The position numbers and the translations under genes were made by a program. 64,000 nucleotides of DNA, from NCBI RefSeq assembly GCF_000518885.1, contig NZ_JAEL01000008.1, forward strand, positions 30,974 to 94,973. The letters run 5' to 3'. Below the pieces are notes generated by a model that did no database searches, had not been told where the DNA came from, and worked only from the letters and a program-made list of their open reading frames with translations. The DNA comes from Bacillus sp. J33. GTDB taxonomy: Bacteria; Bacillota; Bacilli; Bacillales; Cytobacillaceae. Positions 18,025 to 27,864 of the stretch are shown in pieces (position 1 is the first letter of the stretch; each line of letters begins with the position of its first letter).

Positions 18025-20613
18025 TTAAATCACTTCTATTTTTACTTGCTCCGGTGAGCAGCCTTCCTCATCATAGATAATCAGTTCGTTTTCCTGCTTT
18101 AAAATACTTGCAGGGATTTTATATTCTTCTTGTGGTCCAATTTGCCAGTATCGACCTAAACAAAAATCATTCACCCAAAAAGTTCCTTTCGATAACCCAT
18201 CTAAACGTATTTTTACTTTTACAGCATCAATAGATTGTAATGACGTTGAAAAGGCGGTTTTATACCAACATGGTTCAACCTTGTCCTTGGTAAATATATG
18301 ATCAATCTTTTGCCAGTCCTTCGGCTCGTTTAAAAGCGCAGCACTTTGTATTGTCCAATTTTCAATCTGATTTGCTTCCTTATATAAATAAAGCTTTAAT
18401 TTCGAAATTCCTTTGAGCCCCTGCCCATCAAATTCAAATTCATTAAAGCCATCATTTAAGAGATGACTTACCTCAGCCACTCCATATGGTGCATCAAAAC
18501 GGTTCCAGGCTGTTTCGTTAGTTGCGAGCATGAGTGGCGCCCCGTTATTCACTCGTATTCTATGGAGTCCTTCCCCAACGATGATGGCTTTATCAAAGCT
18601 TTGATCATTGACAAACTCTAGCAATAACGAAATACGTCCTTCGATATCCGGAATATTTCTTAAGGAATGCGTCTTGCCAATGCCTTCTACTTTCCAGTTG
18701 TCCAATAAATCAACAACCTGTCCATCAAGACTAGGAGACTCACTTACTCCCTTAGGTTCTCCTAAAGCTTGTGTGAAATTATATCGTCCCATGTTCTGAA
18801 CCAAGAGACGAATAGAATTTTTACCTTTTTCAATTGGAAGTTCTATCGAAGCTGCCCCTAAATCATTTACCAGGCCGATATATTCATTGTTAAGAAAAAC
18901 TCTTGCTGGATCTTCAATTCTCGGCAAAATTAATACTTTTTGACAGCTTTCAGCTGATTCAAATTGTGCAGTATAAGATAAATAACCGCTCCATTGTCCA
19001 AATGAACTAAAGTCCAACGGTTTAACTGATTTCTTACTCAAAGAAAAATCGGGGTTTTCGGGTGCTCGATACCAATCCGATAATGGAAACTCAATCTGTT
19101 TTTCTGCTTTAGAATTGATTATTTCATTATTTTTCTCCATAGATTCTCTATCATAAACGAGAATTTCAAAGCACTCATTTTTCCGGTCATTAATTGAAAT
19201 AACCTGCGGCTTTGACCCGTGAAATAGAGTAAAGTGCAATTCTCCATTGCTATGTTTTTCATATCTCTGCGGGAATGGGCAAGAAATAGTAAGTTCATCA
19301 AGATCTTTCACCTGTAATACTAGTGAGGATTGCTGCCCAGTCTCATGGTAGACAATACCTGAATTATTTGAAAATCCTGTTGAATACGCTGTTAGTGCAG
19401 AAATCTTCACTGTTTTGCCAGCTATTTTTCCTGCTTTCATATTCTTGACTATTGGTAATATCCCATCCGGCTCAACTGTAATAATGAGTTGATGCCGGTC
19501 ATCACTGTATAGCTTTTGAATCGCCCGCTCAGATTTCAAATTTGCAAGAAACGTAATGCTCCCTGCTTTATTCTGTAATGTTTTGCCCTGAAAACCATCA
19601 GGCAGATGGGAACAAACATCCATTGTAGAAGGATTTGTTAATATCGGTTCGACCCAATCAATAAAGCTGTGAACTCGTTTAATTACTTTATACTTTGGTG
19701 TTTCTTGTAAGTACTCAGTCAAGGGTGCATCATAATCATAAGATGTGATCATAAATGTATGTTCACCAATTGTACGTCCGCCCCAATGGTCAAAATTCGT
19801 TCCGCCGAAAAACATATAATAATTAATCGCTGTAAAACCTTCCATTAACAGCTCAAATAAAGCTTTTTCTAACATACTGGCTGTTTTTTGATTTGCTTTT
19901 GATCCGCCCCACTGTTCAAACCAGCCAATCCAAAATTCAAGAACTCCTTTTGGCTGGCCCCCGAATCTCTCATCTAATATTTTTGCATGTTCACTTGCAT
20001 GAGACCAAAAATTCCGGAACTCAACGGCTCCTTCAACACCGCCATAACAAGTTACTAATGGAACATTAATCCCTCTAGTAATGAGTCCATCACGTAAATA
20101 TTCCATATACTTTTTATCTGGTTTTCCAAGTGCTTGAAACTCATTTTCAACTTGAACCATGATCACTGTACCTGTATTAGTGATCAAATGCGGAAGAATC
20201 CGAGGCACTAATTCGTCAAAATACCGATCTACATAGTGTAAAAATGGTTCATGATAGCAGCGGTATTTCATGTTTTCCTTGGAACTCAGCCACCATGGCA
20301 GTCCGCCGAAATCCCATTCCGCACAAATGTATGGCCCTGGCCGGAGAATTACATATAGGTTTCTTTGTTCACATTTCTTTAAGAAAGCTTCCAAATCTTT
20401 ATCGTTTGCAAAGTCCCAAACACCTTCAGTCTCTTCATGCCAATTCCAAGGAATATAGGTTTCAATACAATTACAGCCTGCTTTTTTTACTTTATCTAGC
20501 AGTTCATCCCATTCTGCACGGGGCAAGCGGAAATAGTGAACAGCTGCTGACTTGATGAAAACTCGATTCCCGTCAATCATCCAGCTATTTTTATCAAAAT
20601 GAATACTCGCCAT
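18025..20613 (-). CDS. GH35 family beta-galactosidase-like glycosidase
   Basis: An 862-residue glycoside hydrolase of family 35. The N-terminal TIM barrel has IETYIPWNWHE (near 50), LRPGPYICAEWDFGGLPWWL (near 90), the acid/base in VENE (Glu158) and the likely nucleophile in LEFWIGWF (Glu226). After residue 330 come the beta-rich domains usual for GH35, with jelly-roll parts near the C-terminus. No signal peptide, so it acts in the cytoplasm on imported oligosaccharides. Inside this uronate locus it probably removes a galactose- or hexosamine-type residue; the exact sugar cannot be read from sequence. The start overlaps the DUF624 gene end by 20 bp. Confidence 0.9.
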   Translation of the reverse strand: MASIHFDKNSWMIDGNRVFIKSAAVHYFRLPRAEWDELLDKVKKAGCNCIETYIPWNWHEETEGVWDFANDKDLEAFLKKCEQRNLYVILRPGPYICAEWDFGGLPWWLSSKENMKYRCYHEPFLHYVDRYFDELVPRILPHLITNTGTVIMVQVENEFQALGKPDKKYMEYLRDGLITRGINVPLVTCYGGVEGAVEFRNFWSHASEHAKILDERFGGQPKGVLEFWIGWFEQWGGSKANQKTASMLEKALFELLMEGFTAINYYMFFGGTNFDHWGGRTIGEHTFMITSYDYDAPLTEYLQETPKYKVIKRVHSFIDWVEPILTNPSTMDVCSHLPDGFQGKTLQNKAGSITFLANLKSERAIQKLYSDDRHQLIITVEPDGILPIVKNMKAGKIAGKTVKISALTAYSTGFSNNSGIVYHETGQQSSLVLQVKDLDELTISCPFPQRYEKHSNGELHFTLFHGSKPQVISINDRKNECFEILVYDRESMEKNNEIINSKAEKQIEFPLSDWYRAPENPDFSLSKKSVKPLDFSSFGQWSGYLSYTAQFESAESCQKVLILPRIEDPARVFLNNEYIGLVNDLGAASIELPIEKGKNSIRLLVQNMGRYNFTQALGEPKGVSESPSLDGQVVDLLDNWKVEGIGKTHSLRNIPDIEGRISLLLEFVNDQSFDKAIIVGEGLHRIRVNNGAPLMLATNETAWNRFDAPYGVAEVSHLLNDGFNEFEFDGQGLKGISKLKLYLYKEANQIENWTIQSAALLNEPKDWQKIDHIFTKDKVEPCWYKTAFSTSLQSIDAVKVKIRLDGLSKGTFWVNDFCLGRYWQIGPQEEYKIPASILKQENELIIYDEEGCSPEQVKIEVI

Positions 20614-21253
20614 ACTGACTCCCCCCTTCTAATAGCTCTTTTTGTCCTTCTACATGAGCAAATACCTTCAAAGCTGTTTTCATTACAATAAAACAATACA
20701 AGCTTCCGCTAAAGAAAAATAATGAGCCGGGAAGCAGCAATAAGATGAACAGGATGACCGCACCGGAAGAAATCATGATCATGGTTTGGATTGGGTGAGA
20801 TATAGATAATAAAAATGCTGTTTTAATATATTGCAAAAGTGTTAAGTCATAATGGACAAACAGTGGGATAAAATATAGGATAACGATTAAAAATAACATT
20901 AGTAATCCGGCAGAAATGATAGATAATAGCATAAATGGCCATCCATCTAACGATTGAAATAACAAGACATCCAGCAAAAAAATAGTGCCGGCAATCAATA
21001 TTAGGTAACCGTAAAGATTAGCTTTCACAAATTCTTCCTTATATTTATTCCAAAACAAGCTAAAAATCGGTACCTGTTCCTCTTCTAAAATCAGTTTGCG
21101 AGTGACCGCGAACATGGCTATCGTTGCAGGCATGATACCAACAAATACAAAGCCGAGCAGTGAAAACAGGATCCATAAAATGTTTGTATAAGCAATCAGC
21201 ATGACTTTCTCTGAAATTCGGTAAATCCCTGAAAGCATCCCCTTTGTTTCCAT
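20594..21253 (-). CDS. DUF624 (YesL-like) membrane protein
   Basis: A 219-residue protein with about five membrane segments and the DUF624 pattern: FSLLGFVFVGIMPATIAMFA near residue 35, then FWNKYKEEFVKANLYG. YesL-type proteins are found almost exclusively in sugar-ABC and glycosidase loci of Firmicutes, but no biochemical role is established. The ATG at 21253 has AGGAG seven bases upstream. It overlaps the GH35 start downstream and follows the 93-residue gene by about 50 bp. Confidence 0.88.
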   Translation of the reverse strand: METKGMLSGIYRISEKVMLIAYTNILWILFSLLGFVFVGIMPATIAMFAVTRKLILEEEQVPIFSLFWNKYKEEFVKANLYGYLILIAGTIFLLDVLLFQSLDGWPFMLLSIISAGLLMLFLIVILYFIPLFVHYDLTLLQYIKTAFLLSISHPIQTMIMISSGAVILFILLLLPGSLFFFSGSLYCFIVMKTALKVFAHVEGQKELLEGGSQYGEYSF

Positions 21254-21301
21254 CACTATTCTCCTATCCTATTCGGTGAAATCTGTCTCTCTTGCCAGCA
21301 G

Positions 21302-21580
21302 CTACTTAATAAGAATAACTTCTTCCTCTGCACCTTTTCTTTTAATGAGAACAATCTCGCCAAAAATCTGAGTCCCATCAATGCAATATGACATTCGGTG
21401 CAGGGATGGCTTTTTATGACAAACTATAATGAAATGCTCCTCTTTCAGAAAAGGCATATAAATTTTAATTGCTTGTGCGTCTTTACGGTCAACGATCTCT
21501 CCAAATAAATCATAAACCTCAACTGTTGTCACAGTCGGGATATCTTTTTCTCCTGGTCTCTGCGGATATATAAGCTGCAT
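21302..21580 (-). CDS. 93-residue protein coupled to heparinase-like lyase
   Basis: A small protein of 92-93 residues starting MQLIYPQRPGEKD, mainly beta-strand (VTTVEVYDLFGEIVD, FIIVCHKKPS, VLIKRKGAEEEVILIK), soluble, with no recognised domain. Its ATG shares one base with the stop of the lyase gene (TGATG), so it is translated by coupling. It may be a small accessory of the lyase or a sugar-binding add-on; I do not recognise the family. Confidence 0.7.
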   Translation of the reverse strand: MQLIYPQRPGEKDIPTVTTVEVYDLFGEIVDRKDAQAIKIYMPFLKEEHFIIVCHKKPSLHRMSYCIDGTQIFGEIVLIKRKGAEEEVILIK

Positions 21581-23430
21581 CAAAGCTGTTGGGCCAGTAG
21601 CTTTGGCTTCATAGTGAACACTTTTGTTTTTTTAATCTGATTGTATTCATACGAGATATTCCCCTCCTTAATGACAGCTGTAAAAGGAGTTGAGTTAATA
21701 GGAATGAGATGGAGATTCGCCTCATTCCCATTTTTAGTAAAGCAGCTTTTTGTTAATTCATTAAACTCAATTTCACCAGGTGAAAAATGAAAGTTCTGCG
21801 AAAAGATATGTTCACCTTTACATTCAAACTCATCCACAAGGAGCCAGTAATAAGGCTTTATAAAGACAATTCTTCTTCGGGTATAAACCGGATCGTCTAA
21901 ATGCAGGTAACCATCATGACTGCCTTCAACATAATCAAACTGTTCATTGCTGGTCCACTTCGTCATCAGCGGGGCTGCAATCCTGCCAAAGCCCCATGTG
22001 TCTATACATTCCGTAAATTCGATGCCATCCACGAGGGAGGTATTATGTGCCTTTGCACTTTTTAATTCTCTTCTTAACGGATCATTATCGCTGTAATTAT
22101 ATCTGCCGAGGTCTGTTAAAAATTCTTTTCCGCAGGCATGAACGTCAATATGAAAAAGATCCGCGTGCCCATGGCCGCCACCTAACTGTCCACAATGAAA
22201 GTATAGATAAAGGTCTTCTTTTTCCCATCCAGAGCGCATAAAATAGTTCCCTGAATCCTCAAAGCCAGCTGACAGTTTCTTTGGTTTCTCTGCGTGAAGA
22301 TTATGGTAAATGTCGATACCCTCTAATCCAAATTCCCATAAGTTTTCAAAATCGATTGTTGAGTAGCCTCTAAACTTTAAACTGGGATCTCTTAAAAGGA
22401 TAGCCGCCCGAGTAAGGATATCCCTCAGGTCGAAGCTGTCACTGTCCCCCTTCATCGGCTGATGATGATTTGGCTTAGCCATGAATACATCGGCATAAGC
22501 CATTTTTCTTGCTGTATCTATTAGTAAGGGATCTATTTCAATTCCATTGTTTTGACTAAGGTGAATCGTTTTTAAATAACATAAAAGAACCTCGTTATGA
22601 TACAATGGTGATTGCTCCCAGTGTATTCCATCTTTCATAATTTGAAGACGCGCAGTCTTCTTTAATCGCTGCAAACTTAAGGTTTGCCAAATGCCGGCCT
22701 GATTAAATTCGTTTAAAAAAATGGATAATTCTAATAGAGCTTTGTTCTCAATGACACCCCAATTACTAATCGCTTTCCAATTCGAAAAATCACTTGCTAA
22801 AAATTGCCCATGTTCATATAAAGAAAGCAGCATTTTTTCAAAAATCTCCATTGTGAAATGGGGACTATTCTTAAAATAATCATAGGCTTTTATCCAGTTG
22901 CTGCTCCTTATGCCGGCATCAATGGTTCTCCATGCCAGCGATACGGAATTTGATTGTTCAGAATTGGAATGAATCCAGTCCGATAGCAGTTCACAGAATG
23001 CTTTAGCATACCTTTCATCCCCAGTTAACAGGTATGCTTGACCAAGCGGGATAAAAAAACGATGCCTGTTTAACATATACGTCCATTCCGGGTCTTCAAA
23101 TGGGATATAGGTCCAATCGATTTTTCCATTGAATGTGACAGGAATATTTGTCCGTTCCATATCCCATGCTTCTTGAAATACAAACACCCGATTGACAATT
23201 TGTTCAGCTACAGCTAATACCCGTTCAACATCTTCCCGATAATGCTTATATGCCTGCTTCACAAGCAGTTCTTTTTCATAATTGTGATAATAAAACTTGG
23301 GATTGACTCTTTTAAGAAAATAACTATGATAGAAACGAAGAGAGTCACCGAGTTTGTTCTCCTTAAATGCCTGCTTTACAGGCAGAAGTTGAGGTTTGTC
23401 TAAATTAAGTAAGTTTATCAGTGTGCTCAT
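21580..23430 (-). CDS. Heparinase II/III-like polysaccharide lyase, cytoplasmic
   Basis: 616 residues. The N-terminal half is an alpha/alpha toroid (YMLNRHRFFIPLGQAYLLTG near 137, SLAWRTIDAGIR near 192) and the C-terminal half a beta-sheet heparinase II/III domain. The catalytic-type segment QLGGGHGHADLFHIDVHA is near residue 413. Enzymes of this group (PL12, PL15, PL21) split uronic-acid glycosidic bonds by beta-elimination. No signal peptide is present, so it would act on imported oligosaccharides. It lies 33 bp after the GH88 gene in one operon. The exact lyase family and substrate remain open. Confidence 0.87.
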   Translation of the reverse strand: MSTLINLLNLDKPQLLPVKQAFKENKLGDSLRFYHSYFLKRVNPKFYYHNYEKELLVKQAYKHYREDVERVLAVAEQIVNRVFVFQEAWDMERTNIPVTFNGKIDWTYIPFEDPEWTYMLNRHRFFIPLGQAYLLTGDERYAKAFCELLSDWIHSNSEQSNSVSLAWRTIDAGIRSSNWIKAYDYFKNSPHFTMEIFEKMLLSLYEHGQFLASDFSNWKAISNWGVIENKALLELSIFLNEFNQAGIWQTLSLQRLKKTARLQIMKDGIHWEQSPLYHNEVLLCYLKTIHLSQNNGIEIDPLLIDTARKMAYADVFMAKPNHHQPMKGDSDSFDLRDILTRAAILLRDPSLKFRGYSTIDFENLWEFGLEGIDIYHNLHAEKPKKLSAGFEDSGNYFMRSGWEKEDLYLYFHCGQLGGGHGHADLFHIDVHACGKEFLTDLGRYNYSDNDPLRRELKSAKAHNTSLVDGIEFTECIDTWGFGRIAAPLMTKWTSNEQFDYVEGSHDGYLHLDDPVYTRRRIVFIKPYYWLLVDEFECKGEHIFSQNFHFSPGEIEFNELTKSCFTKNGNEANLHLIPINSTPFTAVIKEGNISYEYNQIKKTKVFTMKPKLLAQQL

Positions 23431-23462
23431 TCGTTTTATCCCCTGTCTTCGTGGTCAAATAG

Positions 23463-24584
23463 TTATTCGTACCAGTAACCTTTATGATTTTTCTCTAAAC
23501 GCATTAAAGCCTCCAGATAAAAGTAATCACCCCAAATCATATAATCATCGATTGAGAGATTACCCAGAACATGATAAGAACCATGCTTTAGAAGCCCTTC
23601 CGCATCTTTGTCATTGATGGTTGAATAATTTTCTACAAGGGATTGCATCATTTTTTGCACTGCATCTTCAAAATATGTTCGTTCCAAGTCTCCGTCATTT
23701 AAGTGGCTGATTATTTCAAGCAGTCCACAAGCTGCAATTGCAGTTGCTGAACTGTCACGAGGTGTATTTTCATCTACTGGTGCATTAAAGTCCCAATAGG
23801 AGACATAGTCATCTGGTAAATGTTCAATAAAATACTTCGCTGCTCTTTTTGCTGTTTCTAAATAAACTGATTTTTTTGTGTAGCGATAGGAAAGGGCAAA
23901 TCCATAGATTCCCCACGCCTGGCCTCGTGTCCATGTCGATCCATTTGTATATCCTTGATGGGTTGCCCCGCCAATAGGCTCGCCTGTTTCTTGGTTAAAG
24001 AAAAACGTATGATAGGAACTGTCATCACCACGCATAAGATAACGCCTGCTTTTTTCCGCCTGAGCTGCAGCGATATTCCGATATTTTGGATCGTCCGTTT
24101 GTTCACTTGCCCAATAGAGAATCGGGAGATTAAGAAGACAATCGATAATAATTCTTCCGCCTTCTTTTTCATCGCATCTCGGCCCCCACGCTTGCAGATA
24201 ATGGCCTTTTTCACGCCAGCGGCAAAGTAATTTATCTGCAGCCTGCAATGTTAGTTTTCTTGCTGCGTCGTTTTTTTCAATCATCCATTGGGCTTTAGAA
24301 GATAGTGAATACAAAAATCCAATGTCGTGATGGTCGAGAACGATATTTTTATTTAGGCGATTTTGAAAGCTTTCAACCGTTTTTTGGGCCTTTCCTTTAA
24401 AAATAGGATCATTAGAATATTCATAGCACAGCCATAACAAGCCTGACCAAAAACCATTCGTCCAGTCGTCATTATCGTTCAGCTCATATTTGCCATTCAT
24501 GCTGACATGCGGGAATAACTCACCGAAACGGTTAATATTGCTCCTAGTTTTTTCGACTGCATCTTCAATCGCTACATTCCACAT
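23463..24584 (-). CDS. GH88 unsaturated glucuronyl hydrolase
   Basis: A 373-residue alpha6/alpha6-barrel enzyme that hydrates and releases the 4,5-unsaturated uronic acid from lyase products. The two aspartates known from Bacillus sp. GL1 UGL (Asp88, Asp149) correspond to Asp87 in LDHHDIGFLYSL and Asp148 in RIIIDCLLNLPIL. No signal peptide, as expected for this cytoplasmic enzyme. The product rearranges spontaneously and feeds KduI, KduD, KdgK and KdgA of the same locus. First gene of the downstream operon; an 18-bp motif shared with the ABC genes lies 92 bp upstream. Confidence 0.94.
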   Translation of the reverse strand: MWNVAIEDAVEKTRSNINRFGELFPHVSMNGKYELNDNDDWTNGFWSGLLWLCYEYSNDPIFKGKAQKTVESFQNRLNKNIVLDHHDIGFLYSLSSKAQWMIEKNDAARKLTLQAADKLLCRWREKGHYLQAWGPRCDEKEGGRIIIDCLLNLPILYWASEQTDDPKYRNIAAAQAEKSRRYLMRGDDSSYHTFFFNQETGEPIGGATHQGYTNGSTWTRGQAWGIYGFALSYRYTKKSVYLETAKRAAKYFIEHLPDDYVSYWDFNAPVDENTPRDSSATAIAACGLLEIISHLNDGDLERTYFEDAVQKMMQSLVENYSTINDKDAEGLLKHGSYHVLGNLSIDDYMIWGDYFYLEALMRLEKNHKGYWYE

Positions 24585-24675
24585 GAATACATTCTCCTAA
24601 TCATTAGTTAAATCTAGCCTTATGTAGTAAGTGTAATGGGAAACAATGCTTTGGAATATGTGATATTTACAGAAA

Positions 24676-24693
24676 AATGTGCACTTTTTTTAC
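24676..24693. promoter_or_regulatory. Shared uronate-locus motif ahead of GH88
   Basis: aatgtgcactttttttac, nearly identical to sites at 32746-32763 and 34653-34670. It begins 92 bp from the GH88 start. Candidate binding site for the AraC-type response regulator encoded at 27865. Confidence 0.6.
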
Positions 24694-24720
24694 CTATAAA
24701 CTGATAAGGATGTTTTTAGC

Positions 24721-24769
24721 AAAAAAAAGAAAGAGGGATACACAAGATAAAAAATTCTTGTCTCCCTCT
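24721..24769 (-). terminator. Terminator of the PL8 lyase gene
   Basis: Stem agaggga...acaag / cttgt...tccctct with a small internal loop, followed on the minus strand by a long U-rich run. It lies about 10 bp after the PL8 stop and separates it from the GH88 operon. Confidence 0.85.
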
Positions 24770-24779
24770 TTTCTTGTAA

Positions 24780-27704
24780 TTAATGTTCCTTATTTTTGAT
24801 AAATTTAGCTGTATATGTTTTTCCTTGTGAGTTCTTCACATTGATTTGAACTTTAATTGTTGGTGAAGTTTGAATGACTCTTACGTTTTCATCATTACTT
24901 TCAACCATATAGTCTTGCTTATCAAGTTCCAAAGTTAGACTGTCTTGTGTTTGAGTTGGATCTGAAACAGCAAGCGTAAGAACCCCTTTTTCTTCTTTTA
25001 ACAGCATGGATAGAGGATTACTGGCATTAATAAACATTACAGTATCCGGATTCCAAAAGTTAGCAGCTAAAATTCCGAGTTCTCTCTCTTTTACAGCATG
25101 AACATCCTCTGTATTCTTAATAATCTTAATATCAGGGTTTTTGCCATATTCTTCTGTTGCTTTTAGATTCTTACTTGGTAAAAGGACGTAAGAATAGGAT
25201 GCCTTTATTGGATTTACACCGTGAGAGAGGGCTAAACTTAAATAGTTGTTCGTAACTAATTCTTTACTCCCACCCGAATTCACTTGATTCCATGAACCCG
25301 TTCTTACTTCTCGCAGTCCTTCAATTGTCATCTTCTTTGGAAAATAGTAGCCGATATCAGAATCTTTAACATTTCCTTCTAAATGTGCCCAGTTTACTTT
25401 ATCAATACTTTCTTTCCAGCCAAGCTGATCTGACATTTTTGTTCCGTTAATCGTTAATTGATTCGTACCTTGATTGTTAAGTTTACGGTTTTCAATCACC
25501 GTTTCTGTATATCGGTTATCGCTTCCGGAAATGTCAGAACCTACTGCAACAATCTCATCATCAAACATAAACCAGGATTTCTTGCCCGACAATGAGGTTC
25601 CTGTTACTTTTTCCAGTGAGAAATTCATGCCTGCTGCACCGTATAAACCGTCGATTGAAGAACCGCCGACCCAATTTTTAGTATTTGCATACTTATACCA
25701 GGCTTTTGGAGTTGTTTGAATTGCACCGTCTGTAGTTGTTCCAGGTAAACGGAACATATCAACAGTGGCCCAGTAATGATCACTAAATTGGGTTAGGTCA
25801 TTATTATATAAACTAGTCATCCCAATACCTGTGAACCAGCCTTTTAAATTTTCTCCATTCCCAGCTTCAAAAGCGGTGATTCTGTCAGAAAACATACTTA
25901 CCCCAAATCCATACCCTTTTTGAAGATGGACAACACGGTCCATAGCAGCATATACTTTATGCGTTATTAATTCATCATGAGGTACAATAGAACTATTATT
26001 TAACAACTCCTTAAAACGAATCACATCACTGATGGCTAATTTTTCAAAATAATTCTCAAACGATATATCTTCCATCACCCATTTTTTAACGATACCTTTA
26101 AAATACTCCGCTTCTTCTTTTGGTGCAACTTCTGATAAACGAAGGATATTTTTAATCATTCCCCGTCCGCTAATATGGTCTTGCTCCTGTTGTCTTGAAA
26201 TGGCTCTTCCCCTTACCATATCCATCATTGCACCCTTATAAATTAGAGGCACTATTGATTCATTGACCCATCGATAAACATTTTTAACATTTGGATCTGT
26301 TACGGCCCACCTTGAATCATTCAATACATTTAGTAGATCAGCCATTCGGTTAATTAATACTCCGCCATATGAGCCGGTATAAGCGACGTATGTATGCTGA
26401 ATAAATGAACCGTCATCATAAAAACCGTCGCCGCTATTCACATATAAGAAGATTTGACTTAGTGCTTCTTGGCCCTGGCGGATTTTTTCACTATTTTTAC
26501 TAATGACACCACTAATAACTGACACAAGTGCTTTATCTGCACGGTTTGCGCCTTTTTCTTCATATCCGCCTAATGTTCGAACAGTTGGGTCAGGTACAAA
26601 ACGTTGAACCGCTTTCATATAATTTGTTCGTTGTTCTTGTGACAAATAATCATACATAAGAATAACAATGTCATTTAAAGCCTGTGGAGAACCAATCTCC
26701 CAATCCCACCAGTTGCCAGCCTCACTTTTTTGTTCATTATAACGATTGTTGTATATCCAATCTAAAGCACTGATTATATCTTCTTTTAAAGATTCGTTTT
26801 TATAAAGAGACGAGCCGTTAGTTGAGTATGCGAGAGCCATACTTTTTAAACGGTTAAAGGATGTTGTCATGTGCGCTGAATTTGCTGGATTGGAGGCGTC
26901 ATTCCACAAAGTCGTTCGTGATTGGCCCTTGTTCAATGTATCCCAGAAACCATTATTATTTTCGTTTGACACAGTAATATCAAGGGCATGGATGGCTGTA
27001 CGAATATCTTCATCATTTTGATTATAAATTGAAGATCCAATCAGCCACTTATACCATTTCAGGCGCAAATCTTCAAATTCTTTTTCCGGTACAGGTTCAG
27101 GTTCAGGTTCGGAATCACTAGATCCATCATCTAAGGCATCAATAACTAATTGCGGAGGATTTTCACCTTTTTCTCTGCTATTAAAATCAAGGTATATATC
27201 CTCATTATTGGCACCTGTTATAATAAAGGTTACTTCTGTCGCATCAACCTGTTCTTTCACATAATCTGTTACATCAAATTCATAATACTGTGAAGCAGCA
27301 GAAATAGTGGCACTTGCAATTTCTGATGTCGGAGATGGTGCATTATTCCAGGTTATGCTCGTTTCTGTCCAGTTTTTTTCTTCACTTCCCCAAACTTTCA
27401 AGGTACCGTTCTTAGTTGCTTTTCCATAAATTCGCAGCTTGGCAGATGCTAGTGTCTTAATTTCATTTAAATTAAACTTAACATACGCCTTTCTGGTATA
27501 AGAATCAGATGTTGCTTCACGGACAGCCAAATAAGAATTTTTGCCAAAATTATTGGCTGCATTGGTTCCACCCCAAATAAATGCATCAGCTTCTGATCCA
27601 AGGTTAAAAACCTCTGAATCATCAATAGCATATGCCGGCAGCTGAAGTGAACTAATCAATAGAAAAATAGTGACAATAATAGTGATAGCGCTTACTTTTT
27701 TCAT
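24780..27704 (-). CDS. Secreted PL8 lyase (hyaluronate/chondroitin lyase type)
   Basis: 974 residues. A signal peptide (about 1-26, ending AYA) is followed by a DNRLRE/CBM96-like beta domain (about 35-190), a proline-glutamate linker and a PL8 lyase. The catalytic triad lines up with pneumococcal hyaluronate lyase: Asn387 in KGANRAD, His437 and Tyr446 in DGSFIQHTYVAYTGSYGG, with the same spacings. The aromatic patch NWWDWEIGSP is at 331. RGRAISR carries the usual arginines. The enzyme would cut the polymer outside the cell by beta-elimination, making unsaturated products for the ABC importer. Xanthan lyases also belong to PL8, so the polymer is not certain. Confidence 0.93.
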   Translation of the reverse strand: MKKVSAITIIVTIFLLISSLQLPAYAIDDSEVFNLGSEADAFIWGGTNAANNFGKNSYLAVREATSDSYTRKAYVKFNLNEIKTLASAKLRIYGKATKNGTLKVWGSEEKNWTETSITWNNAPSPTSEIASATISAASQYYEFDVTDYVKEQVDATEVTFIITGANNEDIYLDFNSREKGENPPQLVIDALDDGSSDSEPEPEPVPEKEFEDLRLKWYKWLIGSSIYNQNDEDIRTAIHALDITVSNENNNGFWDTLNKGQSRTTLWNDASNPANSAHMTTSFNRLKSMALAYSTNGSSLYKNESLKEDIISALDWIYNNRYNEQKSEAGNWWDWEIGSPQALNDIVILMYDYLSQEQRTNYMKAVQRFVPDPTVRTLGGYEEKGANRADKALVSVISGVISKNSEKIRQGQEALSQIFLYVNSGDGFYDDGSFIQHTYVAYTGSYGGVLINRMADLLNVLNDSRWAVTDPNVKNVYRWVNESIVPLIYKGAMMDMVRGRAISRQQEQDHISGRGMIKNILRLSEVAPKEEAEYFKGIVKKWVMEDISFENYFEKLAISDVIRFKELLNNSSIVPHDELITHKVYAAMDRVVHLQKGYGFGVSMFSDRITAFEAGNGENLKGWFTGIGMTSLYNNDLTQFSDHYWATVDMFRLPGTTTDGAIQTTPKAWYKYANTKNWVGGSSIDGLYGAAGMNFSLEKVTGTSLSGKKSWFMFDDEIVAVGSDISGSDNRYTETVIENRKLNNQGTNQLTINGTKMSDQLGWKESIDKVNWAHLEGNVKDSDIGYYFPKKMTIEGLREVRTGSWNQVNSGGSKELVTNNYLSLALSHGVNPIKASYSYVLLPSKNLKATEEYGKNPDIKIIKNTEDVHAVKERELGILAANFWNPDTVMFINASNPLSMLLKEEKGVLTLAVSDPTQTQDSLTLELDKQDYMVESNDENVRVIQTSPTIKVQINVKNSQGKTYTAKFIKNKEH

Positions 27705-27864
27705 TTAAACCTCCCCAAAGTTTGAACTTTTCCAAATTAAAAAATGCTCCTTTCTTGTTTTATTAAAAAGTTTACTATCGAAATACAAAGGGAAGGTGTA
27801 AAATTCTTTGAATTTAAGGGAATATTTTGACTTTTTGCGAGATTGGAATATAAAATAATTACCA

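Noticed and set aside
27683..27698. cre-like gatagcgcttac inside the PL8 signal-peptide codons
   Set aside because: Similarity to cre is weaker than at 32680 and the bases are coding; not strong enough to list.
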